From Utricularia gibba (Eukaryota; Streptophyta; Magnoliopsida; Lamiales; Lentibulariaceae): DNA of 64,000 nt. The notes beneath the pieces are model-generated. The model was not told the origin of the DNA. It saw only the letters and a list, made by a program, of their open reading frames with translations, and made no database searches. The DNA is taken from NCBI GenBank assembly GCA_002189035.1, contig NEEC01000012.1:2232001-2296000 (forward strand). Reading direction: 5' to 3'. Below, one piece after another: positions 48,804-60,200 of the stretch. The position numbers and the translations under genes were made by a program. Numbering within the stretch: position 1 is the first letter of the stretch; every line of letters starts with the position of its first letter.

Positions 48804-49922
48804 ATGGAAAGTGAGGTTTTCAAAGTGGGGCTCAATAATTCTACTCTTTTTTTCCACCTTTTGTTGGGACGTGATCATGGACGCCTCGGACGATCACCAC
48901 CACCACCACCGTCTCACCCGAGCTCCGGCAACCGCCCTAGTTTCCCCTTTCAGTTGCTGGACAAGAACAACGACGGCTGCTCTGGCTCTGCAGATACACT
49001 CTGCGCTACGCCGACTGCTAGGAAACACGTTACACAGCAGATTGATGACGGTGAATCGACGAAAAAGCCGCCGGTAAAACGTACGTGCTCGAAGGACCGC
49101 CATACGAAGGTTGATGGGCGGGGGCGGCGTATCCGGATGCCGGCCCTTTGCGCTGCGAGGGTTTTTCAGCTGACGAAGGAGTTGGGGCATAAATCTGACG
49201 GTGAAACCATTGAGTGGCTGCTACAGCAGGCGGAGCCAGCGGTAATTGCGGCAACCGGAACCGGTACAATCCCGGCAAACTTCACTTCACTTAATATCTC
49301 TTTACGTAGCTCAGGTTCCACGATTTCGTTGCCTTCCCAGTTGAGATCTTCATATTTGAGTTCTAGTTACGGCCTTCCTCAGAGAAGGGGGGTATTTGTT
49401 TCGCCGGAAGATTCATCTCAAACAGCGGCGTCGTTGAGTTTTAACGGCGCTGGAAGCAGCGTAAACCCTAATATGAAGCATGAAAACCTACCCGAAACGA
49501 CGTCGCAGTCGAGTGTCCATCATCAGATAGGGAGCTATTTGTTGCAATCCTCAGCTGGAGCTCTGCCGACCAGCCACGCCTCAGTTCCGGCGAACTTTTT
49601 CATGGTTGACAACTCCAGTAACAGCCAAATAATAATCGGGGATCCCGTACGGACGTTCCCTCCAGTTAACGGCACCGCTTCTAGAGCAAGTATGCATTTC
49701 ATGAATTTCCCGGCAGCGGTGGCGCTGCTGCAAAGTCAACAGATGAGCGGCGGCAGTGGTAGCGGGATCGGAGAGGGGCCATGGAGCATACTGGGACCCG
49801 GTCTTTTGAACCCGTATCGAGGAGGCGCAGGCGGTGGAGGCGGTGGAATCTCGGGGTCCCCGGCAAGTAGAGACGACGGTGGCGGCGATAACCGGCAAGA
49901 CGGAGGCAACCGCCATTCCTAA
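48804..49922 (+). CDS. Class I TCP transcription factor (TCP14/15/8-like)
   Basis: TCP factors bind GGNCCCAC-type sites and control cell proliferation and organ growth. The intronless open frame encodes 372 residues from the first ATG. The TCP domain (about residues 97-150) starts [20 protein letters not shown], continues [20 protein letters not shown], and helix II is [36 protein letters not shown] follows. The short basic region marks class I (PCF). The C-terminal part is rich in G, S and Q, with [14 protein letters not shown] and a glycine run. The N-terminus is doubtful. An ATG at 48877 in another frame gives [12 protein letters not shown], which resembles the start of many TCP14-like proteins, and would join the main frame ([10 protein letters not shown]) only if one base were missing between about 48895 and 48935. 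The frame used here starts at 48804 and is uninterrupted. Confidence 0.9.
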   Translation: MESEVFKVGLNNSTLFFHLLLGRDHGRLGRSPPPPPSHPSSGNRPSFPFQLLDKNNDGCSGSADTLCATPTARKHVTQQIDDGESTKKPPVKRTCSKDRHTKVDGRGRRIRMPALCAARVFQLTKELGHKSDGETIEWLLQQAEPAVIAATGTGTIPANFTSLNISLRSSGSTISLPSQLRSSYLSSSYGLPQRRGVFVSPEDSSQTAASLSFNGAGSSVNPNMKHENLPETTSQSSVHHQIGSYLLQSSAGALPTSHASVPANFFMVDNSSNSQIIIGDPVRTFPPVNGTASRASMHFMNFPAAVALLQSQQMSGGSGSGIGEGPWSILGPGLLNPYRGGAGGGGGGISGSPASRDDGGGDNRQDGGNRHS

Positions 49923-50280
49923 TTCCCCAAGCTTGTCTACTTGGATATGCAAATCACTCTCTAAGAGCCCCCTTCATGAATTTGCCCTAGAATTTCATTA
50001 CCCCTCAATTATCATCAATGTAAATTAGGGCAACTCCAAGCAACTACAGCAATGATTAGTTTTCATTGCAAATTCAGTTTTGTTTGAATTTGTAATATGA
50101 AATCAATTTAGAGACCCCCACCTTGTGGAATATTGAAAATCGATTATCCTTTTTTTCAAACAAAATTCTTTCCATCATCATTAACATGTAATATTTAGTT
50201 GTACACCCATCAATGATTTTATACTTGAGTGTAAAATTGTATAAAGAATTTTAACCTAACACATCCCATACTTGTGGACA

Positions 50281-50435
50281 TTGTTGAATTAAAGATTAGA
50301 TGGGTTTGAGTAATTAAATGTAAAGTCTAAATATACAAAAAACATGAATCACATTATAAATTATTAAATACGATCAATTATTAATGATCTATAATTTATT
50401 ATAATACTTTACTTTAAAATCTATTTTTCTAATAG
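50281..50435 (+). repeat. Dispersed AT-rich repeat, copy 5
   Basis: Landmarks: TTGTTGAATTAAAGATTAGAT at the left, AACATGAATCACATTA, CAATTATTAATGATCTATAA, and TTTTTCTAATAG at the right. Confidence 0.6.
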
Positions 50436-50876
50436 ACGACAATTATTTATTACCACACGCATAAGTAAGTGAAAAAGTGTGGGGTTTCTATCTAAAGATT
50501 CAACCTCGAAACCTTGAATACAACCGTTTGACCCACATCCTGCACCCCATGTCTAACCTAAGCTAACCTAGCCTCTACTTCCGGAAAGCCAAGAACTTTT
50601 GAATCTAGTCAAAACTAGCAGAGACAGATCATGGTTATACATACCATGCGTTACCATTCCTTATTTAAAAAAACAAAAAAAATGAACTTTAAGAACAGCT
50701 TAGGTTGTGCAATGAGCAGGTTAATGAATCCTTGTCCTTTCCTTACAAAACAGACTCGTGCAACTCACAAATTCGTATTCCGTTAGATCGTACCATGAAG
50801 ATTCACCATTGCCTTGTTTGTTGTCTATATCACGGCATCGATCAGAAATATTGGGAGAACCAGGCTAGTGTTATAT

Positions 50877-51037
50877 TTATTAGAACAAACAATTATACAT
50901 GATTGTAAAATGAAATAATTAAGTATATAATAAATTATTAGTTATTAATTAGATCTAATTTTTTTATATATATAATCTATATTTATTATGTATTTAAATT
51001 TCAAATATGATATCCATCAGATCTTTAATTTTAACAA
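50877..51037 (-). repeat. Dispersed AT-rich repeat, copy 6
   Basis: In reverse orientation: GTTAAAATTAAAGATCTGAT, GAAATTTAAATACATAATAA, TTAGATCTAATTAATAACTA, TATATACTTAATTATTTCAT and TTTGTTCTAATAAAT. Confidence 0.6.
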
Positions 51038-51782
51038 TATTCCCTGTATATGTGATAAAAAAATATGAAAAATCATATTTAACACGAGTCCCCATAATTA
51101 AAATCTCTTACACTTAAACAGTTTGGCTCGAAAATTTGTTCATATTCCGCCTCTCATTTGTGTTTATATGGATTCGTGGCGTATGATGTTGAAAGTGTGT
51201 TTTGATAGTGGTTTAGGAGACGATGAACAATAGCATTGTGCACATTGATGTACCACCGTTGAATAACAATTTTTAAAAAATTAAAGAAAAAAAAACTGCT
51301 TTTTGTAAAGTGGGTGGGCCCCGGGTAATTGCTGAAGTGGGTCCCGATCTTATCACCTCACACATCGTCGGCTGAGCGGTGGGCCACCACGTCTGATCTT
51401 AACGGTTGTCAATTTCTATTTTATTTTTATTTTATGTGGTGGGAAAACAAAGGATGGTTAAAAAAAAGCAAGCCCCACAGCGCGTCATCAAGTCGGGGGT
51501 GGGCTCCTGGGGCCCACACATGTTTCGTTTCGGACCGTCGCTCCGATGTGGGCCCGTGTCTGAGTTCCGGGCCGGGCGGGGATAGATAATGTTTACAGTT
51601 ACGAGACAAAGTTGAAATTCGTGGATCCTTTCTTCTTTCTCTCCATTCAAAGAACGCAGCACTGTGTTTCGGCTCCTGGTTCTTTTCCCCTTTAATGTTC
51701 AGACAGGAGGAGTTTATCCCCCTCTGAACTACATGCATGCCCTTGCACAAAACTCCATTCCCAAAACCCAACATCAAATTTC

Positions 51783-51958
51783 ATGTTGATATTAAAGATA
51801 TGATGAAATCAAATGAACAAACATGAAATCCAATAATACAATAAATATTAATTACATTAAAAAAGATTAGATTCAATCGATTATTAATAATTTATAATTT
51901 TTTATATAATTAATTATTTCATTTTCAAATAATAATATGAGATTATTTATTCTAATAC
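51783..51958 (+). repeat. Dispersed AT-rich repeat, copy 7
   Basis: One of the best-preserved copies: TGTTGATATTAAAGATATGAT, AACATGAAATCCAATAATAC, GATTAGATTCAATCGATTAT, TTTATAATTTTTTATATAAT, TAATTATTTCATTTTCAAAT and TTATTTATTCTAATA. Confidence 0.65.
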
Positions 51959-52142
51959 CTAATCATATGACTCCTCTACCAAAGCACATTGTCATATCGT
52001 GGTTTGTGTCCACATGGATGCTTTGGGTTTTTAATACGATGGACCAATGATATAAAAATCGTACACGAGTTGTTTATGTTTGCTGTTACTCCTTTATTAT
52101 TGTAAACTTCAATCATTTGCATGTCTGATCCTAACGTATGAT

Positions 52143-52390
52143 GTTAGAATACGTATCTATCCCACATCGGAGTTATATGTTGATAGTCTAGCTCAAGTTT
52201 TCAACACATATATCTTAATAAGATATTTAATAGTATAATATAAAAGTTTTATATTCAAATTTATACATAAATTGTTATTTGATTAATTAATATATATATA
52301 TATATATATCAACTTTATATGATTATATCATTCACATACTCATTTTTTGAGTAGGTAAATAATATATATAATAGTTAATTATATTTATAT
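52143..52390. repeat. LTR-like or TRIM-like fragment sharing its right part with 40825-40975
   Basis: It begins TGTTAGAATACGTATC followed by TATCCCACATCGG, wording often seen at ends of plant retroelement LTRs. It continues through TTAATAGTATAATATAAAAG and GATTAATTAATATATA. The last part matches 40825-40975. No primer-binding site, polypurine tract or coding part is seen, so it would be a solo or truncated copy. Confidence 0.45.
52291..52309. repeat. TA dinucleotide microsatellite
   Basis: An uninterrupted TA run of about nine units inside the 52143-52390 repeat. The related copy at 40 kb has ATATGCATG at this place, so the run expanded here. Confidence 0.8.
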
Positions 52391-53133
52391 TATTCACAAT
52401 AATTTTTATTTTCAAATATCAAATATTCTATATATATATTTATTTAATTATATTATAGTAAAATATACTAATATCTTAGTGTCAAACCACCTTTAAAAAT
52501 TATCACTATTTGGTATGCATGTTTGTGATTAATAAAATATTTGTATGTAGTCATTAAATATATTTTTGAAAACTTTTGTTTCTGGCAAAATAGGTTGGGA
52601 TGGTTGCAGGAGGATGACCATGTGATTGTATGTGGTGGGCATTTTGTCAACGTAGGTGAACCCGAGTCTCCGAAAATAACTGACTGCGGATGTGGGGATA
52701 CTTCTTGTGTCATATCGAAGAGCGGGTGGGGTTGGGTCCAATGCAACGCGCAGCAGTGGAGTGGGGTTGGAGTCAGTCAGCGAGGGGCAGAAAAGTAATA
52801 ATGGGGGACAGCTATTGCTCCAGTCCAGTCCAGCCCAGCCCAGGCTTTTAATATTGGGGGAGTGGAGATTATGTCCTGCGCCTGTACTCTTGTATCCTCT
52901 TGTGCTTCACGTGGCTAGTATTTGTCCTCTTTGGAACATCTTACTTTCATACAACTCATGGTTAAACTATGGTTCTATGTAAAATTGTACTGTTCGAAAT
53001 CAAAATCATAAACTTTGAATTGAATCGAAACTAGAATCATAAATCTGGAATTGAATTGTACGGTTTCAATTTAAAACATGGTTTTACATAAAATTAATTT
53101 AAAAATAAAAATTATATTTTCAAGTATTTAAAA

Positions 53134-53310
53134 TTGTTGAAATTCAGAATTTGATGTGTCAATCAAACATATATGTGAAATTCAAGTATATATAAAAATG
53201 TAAATCACATTAGAAAAGATTAGGTTAAAACAATTGTTAATAATATATAATTTTTTATATACTTAATTATTTTAATTTCATTTTTCGATATGATATTATA
53301 TATTCTAATA
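53134..53310 (+). repeat. Dispersed AT-rich repeat, copy 8
   Basis: Near-complete copy: TTGTTGAAATTCAGAATTTGAT, ATGTGAAATTCAAGTATATA, AATCACATTAGAAAAGATTAG, ATAATTTTTTATATACTTAA, TTTCGATATGATATTATATATTCTAATA in diverged form. It sits between two AAACCATGGTT-type segments. Confidence 0.65.
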
Positions 53311-53744
53311 AAAATGTCTATCGTGATTGTCTAAAACCATATGGATTTCAAAACATTGGTTCTATCGGTTTCAAATGGGTTAAAACCATGGTTTCTTAGT
53401 TTCAAAACTAACGAATTGATTTCTAGAACTGGATGAAAATTCAGAATCTTGAACCTAAAGCATGATTTCGATTGAAACGGATTACCACTGTACAGGTGGC
53501 TTGGAAACTCATCCATTTCTCGTCTTACTTCCAAGGGCCCCACCACCTCCTGCTAAGTCCTAACTAAAACCGCAATCGCCAACCGACAAGTGTCTTGAGA
53601 AACACAACCAGACACGCTTACTCCAACTGTTAAAACACAGTAGCGGTTTGCTGGTGGCGAACGTTTAAATCAAACAAAAGCAAGAAAAAAAATAATATCA
53701 TAAATGTAAAGAAAGTTGTCTTTCACGTTTTTAACTAAGCCATT

Positions 53745-54115
53745 TGGGCCGGTCCGGGCCGCGGGCAGGTTTATAGTAGTTGGGTCGGACATGGGCCGGC
53801 CCACTTAAGTTTAACCTTGCGCTGGGCTGGGCGACAGGCTAGCAAAGCAGGGACTAACGGCCCGGTCAACGTAAGGTTGGGTCGGGTCGTTTTTCTTGGC
53901 CTGGTCCACATCATCTGGGCTCGGCTGCGGGTCACTCTTTCCAATTATGGTCTTGGGCTGAGCCTTTGATGCTCTTAAGATGTTGGGCTTGCTCTAGGCC
54001 GACTGATATGGGCTAGTGCTACGGGCTGAGACACAAAGGGTCAACAGAAGTTGGGCCACCCCAATGGGCTGTATCGCTAACGTTGGGCTGGGACTCCACG
54101 GATGTTAGGCATGGG
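53745..54115. repeat. Degenerate GGGCTGGGCC-rich stretch
   Basis: TGGGCT, GGGCC and GGTCGGG-type strings recur irregularly about twenty times in 370 bases, in marked contrast to the AT-rich flanks. No fixed period is visible. It may be an old minisatellite similar in kind to the block at 13640-14520. Confidence 0.5.
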
Positions 54116-54324
54116 CTAATCATTTGCCTCCACGTGCCGTTTCGCACGGTGGGTAAGGTGATTAGAGATGGACTCCGAGTATCTAATTTCTGGACCCCGT
54201 CGGGAATCGGGTGCCGCATACTGCCACAGACAAAGACCAAGACCAAGACCAGCTAGGCGTACATTTGAAGTGCAGATGCCGAGTTGGCTCCACAGCCAGC
54301 ACCCAATTACCAACGGCCACCACC

Positions 54325-55083
54325 ATGTTTTCTTCCGCCTTCCTGGCCGCCGTACCGGACGACCGCATCTCTTATCTCCGGCGGCGTAATAAAGTACTCA
54401 TCCTGCTGTTCTTCTCCTTAATCATCGTGTTAGCGCTAATTATAGGCGGAATCGTGCTACATCTCGTTCACGAACACAATTCTAGGTCCCAATCGTTCCT
54501 CCCAAACCTCGCGATTCGCGGATTCTGCTTTGCTTCAACCTTCTTCCCCTGCTTTTCCTTCATTCAATCGGCCGTTATTCCTCCTCCGGACGCGAATCCC
54601 GCTCGAATCTTCGTGGTTACTCTACACAAGTGCGTGGAGCTCCTCTCCGCCGCGATTGCCTCGGCGTCCGACCGAGCGCTGCCGACGTCGGCGGTTAGAA
54701 GTTGCTCGAGTTCGCTCGGGCACGCCTTGGGACAACTGAACAACATTATTGGAACGATGCGATTTCATTCGGAGCAGATCTACCCCTGGAAGGAGCAATT
54801 CGTGGATCGGATCGATGTCGCGGTGGTGGATCTGGAGAAGTGCGGCGGCGTCGGTGCTCCGGATGAGGCGATGGCGAAGGTGCACCAAGTGGGGTCACTG
54901 CTGCGATACAGCAGAACATTTCTCCAACACTTTGAAAGTGCCAACGAAAGCTTCTTATGGGATCTGCGTTCGCAAGACGAGAGATGGATGAATCGGACGA
55001 TCGAGAGTGGGCTGGAGGTATCCCTTTTTGGATCCCAGTATTTGGTGTTGGTATTTTTATTTCTAATATTTCTCAGAATTTAA
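54325..55083 (+). CDS. Membrane-anchored protein, pectinesterase-inhibitor-like, possibly incomplete
   Basis: I do not recognise this protein with certainty. The frame from ATG 54325 encodes 252 residues. Residues about 22-47 form a strong hydrophobic helix (VLILLFFSLIIVLALIIGGIVL) after a basic RYLRRR-type segment, so it is a type II anchor or uncleaved signal. The rest is helical, with cysteines in LHKCVELLSAA, VRSCSSSLGHALGQL and DLEKCGGVG, spaced as in the invertase/pectin methylesterase inhibitor fold, which also precedes many pectin methylesterases. No methylesterase catalytic domain follows. A GAG|GTATCC donor at 55017 could start an intron, because the tail after it (SLFGSQYLVLVFLFLIFLRI) looks like read-through. 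The protein could thus be longer or a truncated pectinesterase. High GC inside the frame and low GC outside support a real gene. Confidence 0.6.
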   Translation: MFSSAFLAAVPDDRISYLRRRNKVLILLFFSLIIVLALIIGGIVLHLVHEHNSRSQSFLPNLAIRGFCFASTFFPCFSFIQSAVIPPPDANPARIFVVTLHKCVELLSAAIASASDRALPTSAVRSCSSSLGHALGQLNNIIGTMRFHSEQIYPWKEQFVDRIDVAVVDLEKCGGVGAPDEAMAKVHQVGSLLRYSRTFLQHFESANESFLWDLRSQDERWMNRTIESGLEVSLFGSQYLVLVFLFLIFLRI

Positions 55084-55995
55084 AGACTACACTATTTTTT
55101 AATGTGTTTTTCTTTTTTTTTGTCATAGTAATGTTGATTACCTTAAAGCACAAATCCTTTGTGGATCTACATAATCTTTTGTTTGGTAGGATAGTATTAA
55201 TAATATATTTAAATAACACATGCATTATATAGTTAAGAGTAAATTCTCTTTGATACATGAATTTTCACTATATGTGTTTAAAAAAAATATTTTATAAATT
55301 AGGTTGTTTGGCAAAATTCACATATAAGTTGGATTTTGAAATAGCTAGCTCTGATATTTAAATACTCCTATATTATTAAAGCAATTTCTCAAACATATAT
55401 TACTATCGATACATAGATATTTAAACAGTTAAAATAATCTATCAATTTTTTGTGTTGTGTTTTTTTTTCCACCTTCTATTATGTGTACCCTCTTTAACCA
55501 TATACTTAACACAATTTCATTCAAGAAAAGATTATATAAAACATAATAATATAAGTAAAATCTAAACTTATATTATAAACTTGTAATTAAAAAAAATTAA
55601 TTATATTTAAATATAAAAAAAGATATAAAAAGTGATGATAAAATCACAAGTAACACAAATGTTCATCAAGTGTTTTAAAAATGGATTGAATTGTATTTCA
55701 ATAATTTTTAGTTATATTTTAACATATTCAAAAAGAATAAAAATTATTGTTTAAATAGATTGAATCTGATATTCAATTTATTTACGAATTGTATTAAATC
55801 GAATAAAACACACAATCTTAAAACATTGTATACAGATGTGTATATATAGTTTGGAATAAACATGAGGCTATGATCCATGAAGCGGATAAGGGGCGGGCGC
55901 TTATTGGCCAACCATCGATTGCCCCTCCCTTCACAGCGACCTTATTACTCCGCCACAGTAACCAGAAATTCGATTTCGAGCCTCCAACTTCTCTG
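55084..55995. other. Intergenic AT-rich region upstream of the RIQ1-like gene
   Basis: AT-rich to about 55850, then a GC-richer presumed promoter/leader of the next gene with ATTGGCCAACC. No gene or recognised repeat is seen. Confidence 0.45.
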
Positions 55996-57214
55996 ATGGC
56001 CACCGCGGCAGCAACTGCCAGCAGCTGCCTGAAGACTCCCGCCCAACGCCAATTCTCCTCCGGCCACCGCTTCCGCCGGTCAACTCCGGACAATTTCGCC
56101 CCTCGAGTCTTCGCTATGGCGCCGAAGGAAAAGGTGCCCTTCTTCTACTAAATACGCGTATCTGGAAATGCCTTGGAATTGGCATGTATTGCTATGTCTC
56201 CAGTTACTGCTAATTATCGATTGAGATCCTAAAATCACTATAATTTATTATTCGAATTTGGTTTGGTTTTATCCTTTTACAAGATAGCTTTGGTATCCTA
56301 CAAGTATGAAAGCTACAATATCAAATATGTATGCCATTGATTCTTCCACCATTGGTGTAGCTTGTGGAGTTAGCTATCAGATGAGGATAGTTGCATGATT
56401 TCTCCAGTTCATGTGCCCGACCGACCCCTTTCTGACAAGCATTTGTTTCACAGCATGCTCGATTTGTTCCAAGTTTCATAAATTCTAATGCCTTGTGTTA
56501 CAATGAGCTTGAAGATCTCATCTTTTTAAGATGTGCGCGTCCAATTTGAGGGGAGTGTCATCTTGTAATAGAACTTCTATGTAACATGAACAAATTCTAC
56601 ATAATATCAGGCAAAAGAATGGACTCTGTTATCCATGTTGACCTGTGATAGACATCCTATTTTCTTCTAATGAGGCTTTAGTTTCCCGATGTCTGAGTAA
56701 TGCTTTAACTTTGGGATTGAAGGTTTCAACATATTTGCTCTATGACATTTGGGTGGTCTTCTCAAAATAGGTGAATAAGTATGACGCGAAGTGGAAAAAG
56801 GAGTGGTATGGTGCCGGACTATTCTATGAGGGAAGCCAGGAGCTGGACGTCGATGTCTTCAAGACGATCGAGAAGCGCAAGCTCTTGAGCTCCGTCGAGA
56901 AATCTGGCCTGCTTTCCAAGGCCGAGGAGCTTGGGTTCACCTTGTCATCCATTGAGAAACTGGGTCTTTTGTCCAAGGCAGAGGAGCTTGGCCTGCTCAG
57001 CCTCCTGGAAAAAACTGCGGGCTCATCACCATCGGCCTTGGCCGCCGCCTCATTGCCGCTTCTGCTTGCTGCCGTTGTTGCGGTGGTGGTGATACCGGAT
57101 GACTCGCCGTCGCTTTTGGCCGCACAGGCCGTGATCGGAGGCTTGTTTGCCGTCGGAGGCCTGGGGTTGTTCGTGGGCTCCATTGTTTTGGGCGGGCTAC
57201 AAGAGGCTGACTAG
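55996..57214 (+). CDS. RIQ1: RIQ1-like chloroplast thylakoid protein (DUF1118)
   Basis: RIQ1/RIQ2 of Arabidopsis are grana thylakoid membrane proteins that affect light-harvesting complex organisation and non-photochemical quenching. Exons 55996-56133 and 56771-57214 join to 193 residues. The first about 45 residues (MATAAATASSCLKTP.. to RVFAMAPKEK) are a serine/alanine-rich transit peptide. The mature part begins VNKYDAKWKKEWYGAGLFYEG, contains repeated SVEKSGLLSKAEELG / SIEKLGLLSKAEELG units, and ends in two hydrophobic helices around LPLLLAAVVAVVVIPDDS and AVGGLGLFVGSIVLGG, with a final LQEAD. The NKYDAKW beginning and LQEAD end match RIQ1. An in-frame ATG at 55870 exists, but 55996 gives the expected transit peptide. 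Confidence 0.9.
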
Positions 57215-60200
57215 CTGGAGATACATGCCTTCTTATAAATAGAGTGGTCTGTTCTATAATTATGGATTTTTTTATAATATATTATTTGTTCAACAATTAT
57301 AAATAGAGTGTGTATTCCCCAATACTCAATTTTCAAATTTTAGATGCACATAGAGTTTTTTTAAAAAAATTGAAATTAAATATCGAATTTTTTTATTTGG
57401 AACACTTATTTAAAAAAAATAAAAAATATCGACTTCTAATTTTTTGAAATCACTTCTCAAAAAGTAATTATTGATACATTATACTAAACAAGGTATAAAA
57501 TATCAAAAATTTCAATTACGTAATCACGTAATCAAATCAAATGCACACTACTAAAATAGAGAATGAACTCAATAAATTAACATCTATTATTTCTAAAAAA
57601 ATAAATTTATAAATGATTATCATCTTTAAAAAAATTACAAAAACTAAAATTTCTACTTTATTATAAATAATTCTAAAAAATTACTTTTTGAAGCGGTATG
57701 CTTCTCCCCATTTAAAGACGGCGTTTCGCAATTGGCATAATTCTATCATCCCACGATCATTTAAAAGCGAATGAATTATTGTTTAATAAAACAAATATTT
57801 ATTAGGGACAAATTGTACTATTTTATTTTATTTGATTATTTTACACCACACGATGAGTGTGTGAATCGAATGGCGCTCGTTCATCGTCTCCCACAAAATA
57901 ATAATTTTGAGTTCCCATGGCACTCCATTCACGACCGTGGTTCATTCTCCACCGCATGACTATTTACTATTTAGGGGCGTCTCTCTTTTTTCTTTTTTTT
58001 TTCTTTTTTTTTTGAGAATTCATAATTTTCAATTAAAAAGATATTGGAGAGAGAATGTAACCTTATGTTTATGATCTTAAAGTTCAATTTGTAATAGCTT
58101 GATTTCTTAAAAAAAAATCAACTTTTTTTGTTTAAAAAATAATAATAATAATTTTTATTTTTAAGCAGTTTAATCAAATAAAACCTCAAATAGTGGTATG
58201 ACCAGTTCCAAACTGTTCGGTTTTAGTTCTGAACCAAACGGTTTTCTAGAATCATTGGTTTGTAAACCACAGTTCGTTGTAAACTATGGTTCCGATTTCG
58301 ATTCGAATCGATTATACTTCTACCCTCAAATATAAATCCAAGTGAAGCTTGAAACCCTATCTGATATACGTGTTTATAATTCTAAATACATATGTGTTGA
58401 GAATAGTATTGTTTAATACACATGTACTTCAATATACATATGTTTGTAAAATATATGTATGACTATGTTTTTCGAAACTATTCTACCGGATTTCATTCTT
58501 TTCTATGTCCTTTTAAACGTCATATAATATTATTTTAAATACATATTTACTAAATCTATATGCAAAACACAATCTCAACTTTAGCAAACAAAATCCAACC
58601 CGTATTTCTCATACATCACCTAACATGGTGATGTGGGACGACCAACTAATCTGGTGCATGATGCTTTAAACTCATAAAACGACAAATGTGATGCATGGTG
58701 ATTTGGAATGAAAGGCTTAAATAAGCGCATCATCTTGGTCTGCGTGTACTGGTGCAGGATCGATTACAAATGCATCTGCTATCCCAAGTTAGGGTTTGTT
58801 CATGTTCCACGTAAACCCTAAACCCTAGACTGGCCCTAAAACGCCTCGTCATGCAGAAATTATAGATACCCATTGGTGTGTTCATTGCATTGGATATTTT
58901 TTGGTCCGTTTTCAAAGCAAGAGCAAAACTGATTATCATATGATCATCTAAAGCACATTCTATCCCGTATTGGATCGCTAGAGTTTCCTCGTTTGTGTAA
59001 TGATGAATAGGGTTTTTGGGATGTTTGTGAGCTTGGTGAAAAGATCTGATAGAGTGTTTTATGAGCATCAGATAGATGTGGTTCCACCACTGATTTTTGG
59101 TATGTGTCCTGTTAAATAATATTATCTTGTTGTCATATTTAATCAAAATATCGCTTGATTGTGTTTTTTTTAATTGTAAAATGTTGTAGGTTGGTCCATT
59201 GTTAGGCACATAGACCATTTTTGGTCCATTCCGATGTGCAAAGTTGACATTTACAATTTTGGATTTTGATTAGGGCAAATTGATCAGGGAGCTAGAGATC
59301 TGTCCATTCTGATTTTATAGCCAATGTGCAGATTTAAGATTCAACAGTCAAATGCTAAGAAAAGATAAATTTGATGATGAAGGCCATTCGCTCACAGGGT
59401 GGCACCAGCTAAAACAGCTCACCATGTGAGGGTCATCAAAACCAAATCGCGACCGACGCTATTCTTATATGATATTTTCTTTAGACCTTGAACTTTCAAA
59501 GTTTACGTTCTAACATTTTGAGAAAAAAAAAATCTCTGGAAGATTAAGAGGATCATTCTATTTAAATATATTCATTACGCCATCAATAATCAATATAGGA
59601 TACTAACACTGGAACTCGAGGGTTATAAGTGAATTGGTTTATCCCTTTCCTATTTCCAGCTTTACACCTTTGCAGGAACAATGGAAGTTGGATACAACAA
59701 GATTGGCCCGTTGTATGATCATGGTGGAACGAGCACTCTCAGTGATGACATGAGTGAGTAAAGGGAAGAGTGTAAGGCATCTCCTAAGAGGCAGAGATAC
59801 GCATTCCATATTGATTATGGATGAGAAATTAAATATACGAGAAATCATCAAAAGTTTGTATGATGTATTTTTCGAGTAAATAAAAAACATAAAATCGTGA
59901 TGATATTGTAAAAGTCAGCAACATAAAACTTATGTTGTTGTTTCAGTCATCTCTCTAACAACACTTCATTCCATGCGGAGCGTAACATCTGAACACCACG
60001 AATCTGCTGAATTCTCTTGTTTACATATGATACACTATTGTAAGATTAGAAGACTAGAAACAATATTCGACATTAATTATGGAGATAGAGAATGCGTTTA
60101 AATAGAATGAAATTTCTAATTTCATAAAAGTTTTTTTTTTATTTTAGAAAAAGATAACATAAAATCGTGAAAAATGAATATCATCAATTATGCCATAATA

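Larger units (their letters stand above)
49923..54324. other. Gene-poor region with repeats
   Basis: Four dispersed-repeat copies (50281-50435, 50877-51037, 51783-51958, 53134-53310), the second repeat family (about 52143-52390) with a TA run, and a GGGCT/GGGCC-rich stretch at 53745-54115. The patch 51300-51760 is GC-richer, but the frames in it match nothing known to me. Stretches such as AAACCATGGTT near 52960 and 53380 flank the repeat at 53134 and may belong to one older interrupted element. Confidence 0.5.

Noticed and set aside
52958-53500. AAACCATGGTT-type segments on both sides of dispersed repeat copy 8 as one interrupted transposon
   Set aside because: The flanking parts are too diverged and short for me to define ends or a target duplication; kept only as a remark.
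58730-59218. 162-codon open frame on the minus strand
   Set aside because: Composition is like the surrounding intergenic DNA, the translation shows no domain or family I know, and no splice or promoter signals support it.
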